Shown: positions 12,801 through 25,099 of the stretch, in pieces
How the letters are laid out: every line of letters begins with the position of its first letter
How positions within the stretch are numbered: position 1 is the stretch's first letter
From: Mnemiopsis leidyi
Taxonomy: Eukaryota > Ctenophora > Tentaculata > Lobata > Bolinopsidae
Direction: 5' to 3'
Assembly: GCA_000226015.1 (NCBI GenBank)
Contig: JH153187.1
Coordinates: forward strand, 137,192-201,191
Length of the DNA stretch: 64,000 nucleotides
Made by a program: the position numbers and the translations under genes
Notes under the pieces: generated by a model
Seen by the model: the letters and a program-made list of their open reading frames with translations, nothing else
The model's database searches: none
What the model was told of the DNA's origin: nothing

Positions 12801-15800
12801 AGATTTGCATTAAAGCCAGCGACTAAATCAATTAAATTATCAATTATGAAAGATAAAATTCAAAAGTCAAAGCGTTTTATAAATTTTCATGGGAGTTCTA
12901 AATTTTACATCTACACGCAAAAAAAATTAAAAATCGGGGAAATCTCAAAACGTCGTTGTACTTGTAGTACTGATTTGTCGCGGAAGCTCCCTATCAGAAG
13001 CAGTGCAGGTGGATACACTGTGTCAGTGTACCACAGCACATTAGACATTTTTACAGCACATTAGACACCATTGCAGCTAACTTGGTGGCACATTGGCACA
13101 CTAAAGAGGATACTATTTTAACTGGTACATCTAAAGTTATGCAGTAGGAGGAATTCAATGTACTACTGGAACGAATTGATACTTCTACTGGTTACCTTAA
13201 ACCACACACTAAAACCACTTATAGCGATTGAAAATTACAGTTCGAGCCCTCGATACCCTTCAAACTCGAAGTATCAAATTCTGTGTTGCCGCTTTAAGTA
13301 TAATTCCACGTCGACAAGACTCGACAGAATGGCGCAAGGTAAACTATGCAATGTTACTCTGGTACCCACTAACCGGGACACAAACTTTCTTGACTATGAT
13401 GTTGGACAGTCAGGTTGACAGCAAGCTTGACAGTTCCTACAGTGGAATCTATAAAGCTGCATAATTACTGCAACTTAATATGGTTTATGATACAGTGGAG
13501 CTGCTTTCAATTTTATTTTGCAGACTAAGCGTCAGCGGTCAAAAGAAAGTCACTGATCAAGGGAATAATAATAACAGGAGACGATGATAAGCTTGTGTGC
13601 TTTTTGAGACGAAGTCTAAATGTGCATTAGAACGAAGTTCTCTCAGACGGTTTGAAAATTTTGTAAGTACAGTCTTAACGGAACGAATAAACGTAATTAC
13701 TCAATTCCAACAGCGTTAAAATCTTTAACGAGCAATTTGGCTCATTACTGAGCATAAGCACAGGCAGTAATAGTCAAACAAATCGATTATTGATAAACCA
13801 TGAATACAAATGGACGGTTTGGGAGTGCAGTTTAGCAAATGTTTGATTTATGAGCCATTCTGTACCAATAATTTTCATCACCTCATGAGGCAAATTACCA
13901 TGTAAACTTGTCAATACTAGACATGTGTTTACAATATGCCGTCTGTTCTTCAGCTCATAGAAATCACATGACATATCTTTATCAAAAATGTATAAGGCAT
14001 TTGCCTTCATTCTTGTTAGAAGCGATTCGATGGGGGAGGGGGAGGAAAAAGGAGAAGAAAACAGTATAGAAAAAACTCACTTTTTGTCTTCCCCGAACTG
14101 TCTGAGAATAAACTCGTCGTCGTCACAATCAGCTGACATCGACATCACTTGACTGTTCGTCCTCTTTCTGAAATGACCAGGGTCTTAGTGTATTTAAACT
14201 CTTGTTTTGGGACAAAAACCATGTTTAAAGTATGACAAATGAAATGTGGGGAAACACCATGTTCAAAATATAAGATAAGTAAATGAAGTTGAACACGAAA
14301 ATAATACGAAAACTCTCGATGGTATTGTTTTTAAACTCAATGCGTTTTAATGGGAATTGGGTGCAAACATTTTACAGTTTCCACTTGGAGGTTGGATTAT
14401 CTTTAGACATTCCCTGCAGTACCGACCTTACAGAATTAAAAAACCAGTAAACCACTGATAAGAAGAAAGCCTTACAGAGGATTTAATTGCAGAATGCAGT
14501 AGCAGAATTTTGTACCTGATTGATGGCGTACCCTATAATCATAATTATAACTCGATAGTCGATAACCAGGCAAGTGAATATTCATTATTACTGACTACTT
14601 AGAGCTGGCCAGGTCTATTCAATAGCGCAGAGTGCACCAGAAACAACAGCTTCGCTCATACCAATTTAAATATTTCAGAACGATATCTCTCTTATCCTCC
14701 CCGGTTATAGGGTATAGACCTCTTGAAATTTTATAAATGAATGAGGAAACTTGAATAAAATCGAATATGGGTTAAAATTTAGGAATATCTATACTGATAC
14801 AATTACACTTAAAAATATAACCTTCTTTTCCAGGAAGAGCCTGGCCCGGAAAATGCCCTCTGGATAACGTTCATTTTACAACTTTCTGTCTGACGACCAA
14901 AAAGAAAAAAATTCTTTAATAACGAAATAAGACTATAAGTTATTGATCATTAAATCGATCGAATGTCTAAGTTGATCCAGCTAAGCCGAAGCGCATGCTC
15001 TCACTTATACAAGCAAGTCGTGCAATGGCTGTGAAGCACGACCCAGCTCGAATAATTCCAGACTCTGATCCCGACAAAGCCCAGGCTGTTAAACAATCGG
15101 TCGGCAGTCAGGATACCGAAAGTGGGGCTGCAGTTATTGGGGCTACCCGGCCACGGCGACTAGCCTGAACAATACAGACTAACGATTGTATTTCTATTAC
15201 CCTGGACCAATCCAACCTGCTCTTACACGGCCATGTATCACAGCAACTGTTGCAGTAGACGTAAACCACTGCAAACAGAAAGAAGGGACTAATCGTGTTG
15301 GCTAGTTACGGGCGATTAGACGGATAGATTAAGCAATTAGTTGATCCTAGAGGTGCAGGATATTTGGACAAAGTGGTTGGGGGTCAGGGTCATTTTACAA
15401 ATTAGTCAGTGTCATGTTGATGAGTGGGCCGAACTCGTCATCCAAGAGATACATAGAAACATGAGGGTATGTGGCCAGTACATCTTTTGTGGGTATTAGG
15501 AGGGTCGTTATTGCAAATTGAGCTTGACATAATGCGCGGATGTTAAATTATTAGCTGAAGCAGTTATGATAATGAGTAGTACCGGAGCACCGGACCCAGG
15601 GGACTGTTCAAATTGGACGATAAACAGTGGAGTCTAAGTTTCAAGAGTAATTCGCTCAGTGAGTACAAAATGCTTGCTTTAAACAGTCAGTCAAGTTGTA
15701 GGTACTGATGTACTATGAACATAATCTCATTCAATAGATTGCCTAGTAAATTATTCACTAGAACTACAATATTGTGTAAAGTAATATGTGATTGGTGAGC

Positions 15801-18800
15801 GTACCAAGCCTGCTCAGCTTCAAGAACACAAAACTACATGGGCGATCTAGAAACAGAACTTGAGAAAGTCAATAAAACAAGCTAGAGACAGAGTGTATCT
15901 ATCTTCCGTCCATCCACGACATTGCCTAGACCAAAACCCATTTCTCAGAGGTGAAGACCCAGAAGATTATCTCTCTGCCTATTGCTTTGTTAGGTTACAC
16001 AAGATATAGTTGCAAAGAAGCCTTGCACTTTAGGGCATATTAATTTGGCCCAGAACGATAGCAGTACTAGTGTTTCATGTTGTTATAGATCCTAGTTTTA
16101 ATCAACTGAGAGGGCGAGATCAGGTAAGTAAAATCAGTGATACAAGAGTTATACATACAGGGTGCAGGCTTGAAATTTACATGGTAAAATATACTAAATA
16201 ATGCCAGTAACAATAAATATTATTTTAGACACAGTATATGTATCTTTAACAGATGTGGTTTCAAGTGGGAGGGGGCCTTTTTCAGGTCCTCATTTCGAGC
16301 AAGCTCGACTCCCAGAGGTGTGCACTGAATGTTAACGGGTGTGTTATGTTGTGGGTGGGCCGAAGGATCAACCAAGCTACATGATGTGTACGGAGCAGAT
16401 ATTTGAACGGACACGATTTCCACTGATAGTCAATTCAGAAAATTCATGGGCCGGCACCGTGCCGAGTCGGGTATGATCCGACAACCTCTGCATTGTCTAG
16501 ATGAGTGCTCTACCAATTGAGCTACCGGCCCTATCTTTAACAGATGATGAGCTTCTGAAATAAGTGCGCCACGACCAATTGCACGGATTATAAATCCTTT
16601 CTTGTAATATAACATAAAATTAATATACTTTAATATACTTTAATATATAGTTTAAGATTTTTGTTGTCTACTTGGTTCAACAACCAGAAATACAGTATGC
16701 AACTGACAAGTCAATTTTTAGAAGCGTTGCGCCTAGAAAGTTAGATTCGTGGATAGAAAGACGATAGATTCACTGAGCTAGAATTAGACAATCACACGTA
16801 TGCTTTACACAGATCTGTACCATCACAGATTTACTAGCTCACAGATTTATACGATCACAGATTTATACGATCACAGATTTAGCCGATCACAGATTTATAC
16901 GATCACAGATTTATACAATCACGGATTTATACGATCGCAGATTTAGCCGATAAGAGATTTGGCAGATAAATGTAGCGATTTGAAGGTGCTGAACGAATCG
17001 TATCGACACTTATTGCTTTATTGTTATTGGCCGACAAAAACAGTGGTATCAATAGCGCCGGCTGAATCGGAAATCAGCTTTACCACGCCTTTTGGATTGG
17101 TGGAGGTACTGAAACTGAAATGGTCAACAGTTTTGCACTGATTATTGATAACTGATATCGATGATAATGAAAACTCTTAGAAAAACGATATGAATTAAGT
17201 AAAAACATTGAATAACCCACCGTCGTATATTGGCGACAAATCGAATTACATTGACGACATTCGGTAGAGTAGATACGCCAGGCGTTTCAGCCATTCTTCA
17301 GGTGGCAGTCGACTTAGAAAAAGTGCGAGAATAAGTTTGTTTTAGGAAGTATACATAAATGAAGATTTTACTAGACAATTTACTTACAACAAAAGTGGTA
17401 TTATAAGATTATCCGACATTAGACAACAGACTTCTAAATACAACGGTGTTTTTGGGGAGGTGTCAAATTTTTCACATTTCATCCCTCGATAAACATTATA
17501 CAAAGTGCTGTCTTAGTTCTCGGCGGTAAAGTGTATTTATATGGTCCATTTGACATAGATGAACCTCCATAAACAAAGGTAGGACCAATGAACTACAAGA
17601 GATTTGAAATTTTTGAAAATTAGCGACACCACCCCAGGAATACCATTCTCTATAAAATCTACACCACGGTCGTATATCTAAAAATCCGCATAAAACCCAC
17701 TAGTGCGAACCTCAGTTCCCTAAACCAATCCCAATATGACAAACAGTCAAAGCGGAAAGTGTCACCGTTATCAATATTCATGAGCCGAACAGTTTCAGAA
17801 GACCAATTTCATGTGACGAAGCATCAATATGACACAGTTGAACTGGAAGTTCGCTTTATATCACTTCTGTTCAAATCAATAAGCAATGAATGCTAGGATA
17901 TTGTCTCAATAAAAACACACTAGTCTCGCCTTGATAGTGAGGCAGGGCAAATATATGAATACAACAAACCGCTGAGCAGGATATCAAATATTCAGAGCTT
18001 CGTCAAATTTTGAATTTTATCAATATTATGTTAAATTCTCTGTAATATATTGATGTGACCTGATTGAACTGGCCTTCAGGAGTCTGGAATGACTACCACA
18101 AGGACCAAACTATTGGGGCTTTTACTTTGCGTCGTCTCGACGTCTCTTGAACTATTGTAAATCTTGAACGGAACTGACGAAGTCTGGCTAAGTCATACCA
18201 CCAGCAGGCTATCTTATATATAGATAGTTCCATTTAATGAATTTTTATTGGTTTAATAGATTTAAGTCATATTTCTGACAAGTTTAATTTTTGAACGGCA
18301 ACTACAAACATCAAAAACGAATTTTTTGCGATTCAATAAANNNNNNNNNNNNNNTATTAGCTGAAGCAGTTATGATAATGAGGAATACCGGAGCACCGGA
18401 CCCAGGGGACTGTTAAAATTTGGACGGTAAACAGTGGAGTCTAAGTTTCAAGAGTAATTCGCTCAGTGAGAACAAAATGCTTGCTTTAAACAGTCAGTCA
18501 AGTTGTAGGTACTAATGTACTATGAACATAATCTCATTCAATAGATTGCCTAGTAAATTATTCACTAGAACTACAATATTGTGTAAAGTAATATGTGATT
18601 GGTGAGCGTACCAAGCTTGCTCAGCTTTAAGAACACAAAACTACATAGGCGATCTAGAAACAGAACTTGAGAAAGTCACTTAAACAAGCTAGAGACAGAG
18701 TGTTTCTATCTTCCGTCCATCCACGACATTGCCTAGACCAAAACCCATTTCTAAGAGATGAAGACTCAGAAGATTATCTCTCTGCCTATTGCTTTGTAAG

Positions 18801-21800
18801 GTTAGACAAGATATAGATGTAAAGAAGCCTTGCACTTTAGGGCATATTAATTTGGCCCAGAACGATAGCAGTACTAGTGTTTCATGTTGTTATAGAGCCT
18901 AGTTTTAATCAACTGAGAGGGCGAGATCAGGTAAGTAAAATCAGTGATACAAGAGTTATACATACAGGGTGCAGGCTTGAAATTAACATGGTGAAATATA
19001 CTAAATAATGCCAGTAACAATAAATATTATTTTAGACACAGTATATGTATCTTTAACAGATGATGAGCTTCTGAAATAAGTGCGCCACGACCAATTGCAC
19101 GGATTATAAATCCTTTCTTGTAATATAACTTAAAATTAATATACTTTAATATACTTTAATATATAGTTTAAGATTTTTGTTGTCTACTTGGTTCAACAAT
19201 CAGAAATACAGTATGCAACTGACAAGTCAATTTTTAGAAGCGTTGCGCCTAGAGAGTTAGATTCGTGGATAGAACGACGATAGATTCACTGAGCTAGAAT
19301 TAGACAATCACACGTATGCTTTACACAGATCTATACCATCACAGATTTACTAGCTCACAGATTCATACGATCACAGATTTATACGATCCCAGATTTATAC
19401 GATCACAGATTTAGCCGATCAGAGATTTGGCAGATAAATGTAGCGATTTGAAGGTGCTGAACGAATCGTATCGACACTTATTGCTTTATTGTTATTGGCC
19501 GACAAAACAGTGGTATCAATAGCGCCGGCTGAATCGGAAATCAGCTTTACCACGCCTTTTGGATTGGTGGAGGTACTGAAACTGAAATGGTCAAAAGTTT
19601 TGCACTGATTATTGATAACTGATATCGATGATAATGAAAAAACGATATGAATTAAGTAAAAACATTGAATAACCCACCGTCGTATATTGGCGACAAATCG
19701 AATTACATTGACGACATTCGGTAGAGTAGATACGCCAGGCGTTTCAGCCATTCTTCAGGTGGCAGTCGACTTAGAAAAAGTGCGAGAATAAGTTTGTTTT
19801 AGGAAGTATACATAAATGAAGATGTTACTAGAAAATTTACTTACAACAAAAGTGGTATTTTAAGATTATCAGACATTAGACAACAGACTTCTAAATACAA
19901 CGGTGTTTCTGGGGAGGTGTCAAATTTTTCACATTTCATCCCTCGATAAACATTATACAAAGTCATGTCTTAGTTCTCGGCGGTCAAGTGCTTTTATATG
20001 GTCCATTTGACATAGATGAACCTCCATAAACAAAGGTAGGACGAGAGATTTTAAATTTTTTTATTTTAAATTAGCGACACCACCCCAGGAATACCATTCT
20101 CTATTAAATCTACACCACGGTCGTATATCTAAAAATCCGCATAAAACCCACTAGTGCGAACCTCAGTCCCTTAACAAATCCCAATATGACAAACAGTCAA
20201 AGCGGGAAGTGTCACCGTTATCAATATTCATGAGCCGAACAGTTTCAGAAGACCAATTTCATGTGACGAAGCATCAATATGACACAGTTGAACTGGAAGT
20301 TCGCTTTATATCACTTCTGTTCAAATCAATAAGCAATGAAAGCTAGGATATTGTCTCGATAAAGACACACTAGTCTCGCCTTGATAGTAAGGCAGGGCAA
20401 ATATATATGAATACAACAAACCGCTGAGCAGGATATCAAATATTCAGAGCTTCGTCAAATTTTGAATTTTATCAATATTATGTTAAATTCTCTGTAATAT
20501 ATTGATGTGACCTGATTGAACTGGCCAGTGGCCTTCAGGAGTCTGGAATGACTACCACCAGGACCAAACTATTGGAGCTTTTACTTTGCGTCGTCTCGAC
20601 GTCTCTTGAAATATTGTAAATCTTGACTTTGGCTCATTATTTTTCAGTCACAATGCATCTCACTATTGATATGGTTCGTAATTTGTGCTTTGCATGCATT
20701 TAAACCATGTACTTTTTACAACTTTGGTGCTCTATCGCCTGTTTGTTAACCTAACCAGCAGATTCTCTTTTAGAAGTATGCGGTTTTCTATAAGCATAGG
20801 TCAAAATATTTCATCCCTGAAAGCGACCGCGTACTGACGAAGTCATACTCATACCACCAGCAGGCTATCTTATATATAGAAAGTTCCATTCATTGAATTT
20901 TTATTGGTTTTATAGATATAAGTCATATTTCTGACAAGTTTAATTTTTGAACTGCAACTACAAACATCAAAAACGAATTCTTTGCGGTTCAATAAACATT
21001 TCTGAGAACAGCCAAGCAACTTCCAATGACATACAAGTTGCAGCCGATGCTTCTTAAAACAAGCCGAATGCTGCCAAGAAGTCGATCTCGATGTACACAC
21101 AAGTACTGAAGATTAAATCGCCAGCTTGAATTTTCAGTTGACTTCATAATTGGCAGTATCAAGCATGAAAGACGTGAAGTTATTTCATTCAAAAAGTCCG
21201 CCTTTGTCCTAACATATACTGTCATCTCATTTCATGTAGTTCAGTACACAACGTGTACATCTACCGCTATAATTATTTATAGTATTTCATTTGCCCTGGG
21301 CTTTGCTTGCAAACTAGCAAAAAAGCATTTACAAGCAGTAAAATATAATTTTCAACGTCACGAGGCTAGATATACAAATTAATAAAGAACAGATTTTTTA
21401 GGGACCGGTGTCAAAATATCTTATCACGTGACAGCGTTTCGCCATATTGATTGGTCGTGTCTAACTTTTTTCAGTGACCATTCGGTGTCAGATGATACCA
21501 CGCATTTGTGACTCTTTCCCTCAAAGAAAGCAAAACGTGAGAAAATGGGTGAGTTACCGAGTAGGCATTATTGGCATCTACTTTCTAGATGCAAGGTCAC
21601 CAAACGTCACTTTCTCCCATATGATTGCTCCTGTCAACCGCATGAAAACCTGGCGTTCGCATTTAGAGCGATGACCGTACAGTAATGCATCACGCGATCC
21701 TCATGCGTCAGAACAGCACTGTACACAACTTGAACTTAAAAAAAAGGTTGTTCCGTTGTTCATTTCGATTATTCGAGCGAAAAGGATGCTCGGAAGTTAA

Positions 21801-24783
21801 AGTAGATTATCACTTTTATTTTAACAGCAATTAATACAGCATGAATACAGGCACGTTATGTTGGTGATATAAAACAATGTCCATTTGCAACTTTGTGTCT
21901 TAGGCATGGCTTATACAGTAAACATTATTCCTCGATTATAAATTAAAGTTAACACCTACAATTATACAATTGATAAGATTTCAAATACAAGAAAAATTAA
22001 AAAGAAAAATCAAGGTGTAATTGTTCATTGAAAATAAAGTAAGTTTCAAGACTATACACAGATCTATTTTCAGGTTTTATATTACGTAGCTATGCGATTA
22101 AGAGTATATCAACCAGGAAATGAAAAATGGTTAAGTACGCAGATTTTTGGACTGAACAAAAATATTTCGGCCCTAAGAGGGGCCGCTTGCTAGAAAGGCG
22201 TGTACTATCGACGTGCTGCTGTACCAGATCCCTTCACTGCCCCATCTTCATAACAGAGATCGTCACAACGTGTCTCGAAATTGATTGTTGTTTCAAACTT
22301 TTGGAATTTTACACCATGGATCTTCTTGCTTACTTGCACTTGTGTGAGTCTGCAGAAGCAATAGGCTATCCCCCGCCTCTCATAGACTATCCCGAACTTA
22401 GAAGCTTGCTACTTTCTTAGGTAATAACGGTAAATACGGGGGTGTGCTGGGGCTGAAATTGCGTCACTGTGTTAAAAGTCCGCGACAGTAGGTTACCAAC
22501 CTACAACTCATAGTCATAACTCATAAGTCATTCTGTGTCAAATGATACATGTAATTTGTGACCCTTCAATAAAAGAAAGTATAAGGTGAGAAAATGGTTG
22601 AGTAACCGAGTAGGCATTATTGGCATCCCTACAATCTAGATGCTAGCTGTCACCAACTGACACCTTCTCCATATGGTAGCACCTGTCAACCACAAATAAA
22701 ATTATTACTTTAATTTAATTTTAACAGCACATTATCCGGCATAATTATGGGCATAATTATGGACATACGGGGACGTAATTTTTAGAAATGAAATACAATA
22801 TCCATTAGCATTTTGAATCGTAGTTATCCAATACATGGACAATACAGTAGTATACCTAGTAGTATACCAGCTTTATCGAAAAAGTGAAAGAAATCGACGT
22901 GTTGTGGTTTTTCTGTTTAATTATATAGTTTAGAGAGTTTCATGACTTTTCTCGGCTCTAGTTGCAGGTTCGATTCAAGTGTCTATACTCTCAAAGGTAA
23001 AACTAAAGCCCTGGATACAAAACATGATCAGTATTTCTATTCTATAGAAAAAAAGTAAGCGCCATGATGATAAATAGAATGATTATATTAAGACACAACC
23101 AGCGCTGACCTGGACGAGATCATAGATCCACTTCTAGAGATTGAAGAACTGGGTTCGTCCCCGATCGTAATTATTCTCTGTGACATCACAAAAGTTTTCC
23201 ATTTGGAAAACCAGTTCTTTGTGTTTGTGTTACATTTGTCCAAGGAGAAGGTTCGGTCCATCATACCTTGATGCAAGATCCCGCCCAAAGTACCAGATGT
23301 TAGAGTTTAATCCGGATGAAGTTAACGTGAAAAGGATTTACCAAAGAAATCGAGAAAAATGTAATAACGATAGCATTGCCCGGTGCAGGAAAAAACCGAC
23401 GTCTGATATAAGTGGGAACTTCAATAAAACTGAGTTTTGGGAGCAATAAATGTGGATGTCAGACGTAGCCAGATGTAACAACTCGCTGTACGAAGATATT
23501 AGTTCATCTCAACTGGACGTGCTGTCCCATGTAAACGGCCATTTAACCAAAACGTGGCCATATTGACGTAAACATGTGACTTTAAGTCAATAACGTGCGA
23601 CTTAGAAAAGTTTAACAGGAAACTTAACCGGAAACTTGAATGTGCAATGCGACGAATGATAGAATGTCGTAAATTTCATTTCTTTAAATCATATCTCAAT
23701 CATAAGTCTGTTAGAAACACATAGGAGTTTGGAAAATATGATTATCATTAAAATCAATATATTTCAGCTCTGGGCTTTTAGGCCGTAAAGGATTTAAGAA
23801 TAAGGCTGCAAAACATAACATAGATGACATGATGAGCGCGTCATGAAGTGGGAGGAGCAAAAGTGTTCCATAATATAATAATTAGAAGAAGCAAAGATAA
23901 CAGTTCCTAGGATCCCTCAGGACTCCGACAAAACTAAAACACTGAGCTCAGTTTTATCAATAATTTCAATTTCGCACATTTGAAATTTGAACAGGTGCAC
24001 TGAAAAAGATTGACCTCTCTGAGTAATGTATTGCAATATTCTAAGTAAGAATTATACAATAAAGTTTAATTTGACACTTCTCTGACGCTTCACAACTAAA
24101 CCGAATTTCACGGCATGATGCTTCTAGTGACACCCTTACTTATTCGTTGTCATGACTACCGATGTAGTGCCTTCAGAATGGCGGGTTTCTACTTTTTTAG
24201 CAACATGAATAAGGCCCAAGTTTAACTTTTAATCAATCAAACGAATAGGTGAGCTAAATATGACACCGTAAATTCAACCCTGAGTCAAAGCATGAAAGTG
24301 CATGATTCATAAAGTGGTAATTTGAATTCGCAAAGTGGCCCAAAGTGGCGATGAATGTAAGACTGTAAGAGTTTTACACAATCGAACTAGTGTCGACTTC
24401 ATGCCATAACTTGGTGTAAACCGGAAGGTACTATTGTTGTAGTTAGACTTAAACGTTTGCCATTTTAAGTAAACCGTGCAGGCAATAACTATGTATATAA
24501 GCAATGTCTTGGTACCGTCAGTATAAACTATACAAGTATACAGACTTTATTTTTTGGGGTGGACAGCAGTCATGATACATGTCCCACATTATCCAGCTTT
24601 TATAGAGCGGCAACTTGTTTCCAAGGGAGAAGAACAGAATTACAATAACTGAATCAAACCTAAAGTAATGACTTACTTTTCACTGGCAAGTTTAGCGGCG
24701 GTAGTGATGAATTGTCTCACAATGACGAGAGCTTTCCATTTCAGTCTTCCTTGAAAACTTGACTGACTCCGCAACTTTGCCAT
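3810..24783 (-). CDS. Cyclic-nucleotide-gated cation channel subunit, CNGB-like filter
   Basis: Coding exons in transcript order: 24783-24677, 14167-14081, 10853-10811, 9299-9108, 8958-8884 (S1), 8742-8641 (S2), 8519-8291 (S3), 7886-7830 (S4), 7642-7496 (S5), 7109-6894 (pore, S6), 6735-6564 (C-linker), 6400-6265, 5982-5798 (cyclic-nucleotide-binding domain), 5537-5341, 5197-5041, 4901-3810. Phases agree at every junction except S3/S4, where one nucleotide modulo 3 is missing: a microexon or another donor was missed. About 1064 residues. Diagnostic motifs: [11 protein letters not shown] before S1, LPRLAKYRA in S4, [10 protein letters not shown] in S5, TTIGG filter, [14 protein letters not shown] in S6, LPDKLRARI in the C-linker, EIGKEMYI and [20 protein letters not shown] in the binding domain. 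A coiled-coil and a Ser-rich tail follow. The GG filter and LPRL S4 resemble CNGB; S6 resembles CNGA. Confidence 0.88.
5961..6056 (-). repeat. 35-bp tandem repeat over the CNBD-exon acceptor (about 2.8 copies)
   Basis: On the + strand the unit starts gtgacaatacactctagttt and recurs at 5961, 5996 and 6031 with near-perfect identity. Read on the coding strand each unit holds ccag followed by the first codons of the binding-domain exon. There are therefore three candidate 3' splice sites, 35 nt apart. Only the one nearest the exon body (exon end at 5982) preserves [13 protein letters not shown]. Confidence 0.9.
7190..7495 (-). repeat. Donor-like tandem repeat filling a CNG intron
   Basis: On the + strand this is an irregular array of cagaaaacagacc-type units. 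On the coding strand it reads ctgttttctggtctgttttc, so the real donor of the S5 exon (ag then gtctgttttt at 7495) is itself the first unit of the array. About 300 bp of the 386-bp intron (7110-7495) is made of it. The Phe/Ser/Val-rich open frames across it are artefacts. Confidence 0.9.
9419..9631 (-). CDS. Candidate alternative first exon of the CNG channel
   Basis: The frame opens with an ideal Kozak start (caccATGG at 9631) and encodes 71 residues ([17 protein letters not shown]..., then [17 protein letters not shown], ending INSNM) before a phase-0 donor (gtaaat). That phase joins exactly the channel exon at 9299 (RNSKPEGG), which is also the phase-0 target of the upstream microexon 10853-10811. 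I found no in-phase acceptor in front of it for the upstream exons. It therefore looks like a promoter-proximal alternative start rather than an internal exon, giving a second cytoplasmic N-terminus. No known domain is visible. Confidence 0.5.
10811..10853 (-). CDS. 43-nt microexon in CNG N-terminus
   Basis: Flanked by tttcag and gtaatt. It enters in phase 2 and leaves in phase 0, linking FGEDKK of the 14081-14167 exon to RNSKPEGG of the 9108-9299 exon. It encodes a charged stretch ([14 protein letters not shown]) typical of the Lys/Asp/Glu-rich cytoplasmic N-termini of CNG subunits. The phase match on both sides is the main evidence. Confidence 0.6.
16256..16531 (-). mobile_element. tRNA-derived SINE insertion
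   Basis: Reading on the minus strand from 16531, the element opens with a tRNA-like head: acceptor strand gggccgg matched by ccggccc near 16447, A-box tagctcaattgg, D-stem gctc/gagc, a weak anticodon stem, and T-arm gtcgg/ccgac around a 7-nt loop with a B-box-like ggatcataccc. Eleven extra bases sit between the T-stem and the 3' acceptor strand, so it is not a functional tRNA. A body of about 190 bp follows to 16256. The element is flanked by a perfect 15-bp duplication (16241-16255 and 16532-16546), and the same site is unoccupied in copy 2. Terminal adenine-rich or short repeat tail is not obvious. Confidence 0.88.
16447..16531 (-). other. tRNA-like head of the SINE (internal Pol III promoter)
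   Basis: Holds recognisable A-box and B-box-like motifs and a 7-bp closed acceptor stem. The degenerate anticodon stem and the 11-nt insertion argue that it serves as the internal RNA polymerase III promoter of the retroposon and not as a tRNA gene. Confidence 0.8.
16809..16964. repeat. 16-bp minisatellite, copy 1
   Basis: Repeats of atcacagatttatacg with variants (tagccg, gatcgcag). The matching array in copy 2 (19319-19434) has fewer units. Confidence 0.85.
18341..18354. other. Assembly gap (14 N) between duplication copies
   Basis: Run of N exactly at the junction of the two copies. Its position is what one would see if two haplotypes were placed end to end, so the duplication needs independent support. 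Confidence 0.95.
18355..20996. repeat. Tandem segmental duplication, copy 2
   Basis: Begins with the same 20 bases as copy 1 directly after the 14-N gap and runs to about 20996 (caataaa), where unique sequence resumes. It keeps the unoccupied SINE target near 19047-19061. It carries an extra block at about 20625-20840 not found in copy 1. A 110-codon frame on the minus strand (19419-19751) is open here but disrupted by two indels in copy 1. Confidence 0.9.
19319..19434. repeat. 16-bp minisatellite, copy 2
   Basis: Same unit as at 16809-16964, shorter by about 40 bp. This is the length variation expected between alleles or diverged duplicates. Confidence 0.85.
21476..22830 (+). repeat. Pair of diverged direct repeats (21476-21930 and 22533-22830)
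   Basis: Both copies carry tttgtgac..tt, gtgagaaaatggktgagt, accgagtaggcattattggc and a cctgtcaaccrc stretch, and then a ttttaacagca tail with an aatgtccat / aatatccat segment. The copies are separated by unrelated sequence, which suggests two insertions of one dispersed element or an old local duplication. No coding capacity. Confidence 0.65.
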
Positions 24784-25099
24784 TGAATTCCTCCCTGCAA
24801 GGTTTATGCTTTTTAATTTCAAAATGTAAACATAAAACTTACAGGCCAGTTGAATAAATGGATAAAAGAAGAGTAAGAATTTACAATTAAGAAGAAATAT
24901 AGATTGTTTATCGTCGAAAAGGGACTCTTAGCATACAACTAGCGTATCATGATTCATGATAAGCCATAAAGCTCAGGGACATAAGAAACGGGGACAGTGT
25001 CATTGGGAGGGACGAATTGGGGTCCAAACGGAAAGAGATAGAGTCATGAAAATTTCATCGAAGATTTAAGCAGGTTCTGTGGCTTAGGCTATGTAAAAA

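Larger units (their letters stand above)
15546..18340. repeat. Tandem segmental duplication, copy 1
   Basis: Starts at tattagctgaagcagttatg and is collinear with 18355-20996 over its length at high identity, with scattered substitutions and small indels. It differs from copy 2 by a SINE insertion (16256-16531), a longer 16-bp minisatellite, and the lack of a roughly 200-bp block present in copy 2 near 20625-20840. It ends in an N gap that directly abuts copy 2, so allelic mis-assembly is possible. Confidence 0.9.
10854..24676. other. Large 5' introns of the CNG gene, repeat-rich, one internal exon
   Basis: Apart from the exon at 14081-14167 I see no coding exon here. The content is AT-rich sequence, the tandem duplication at 15546-20996 with its SINE and 16-bp minisatellite, and a diverged direct repeat (21476-21930 and 22533-22830). 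No other gene on either strand is supported. Confidence 0.45.

Noticed and set aside
16447-16531. A functional tRNA gene on the minus strand
   Set aside because: The acceptor, D and T stems are good, but the anticodon stem is poorly paired and 11 extra bases separate the T-stem from the acceptor strand. Target duplications show that it is the head of a SINE.
16430-16615. Small protein containing [11 protein letters not shown]
   Set aside because: That peptide is the familiar mistranslation of a tRNA antisense frame; it comes from the SINE head.
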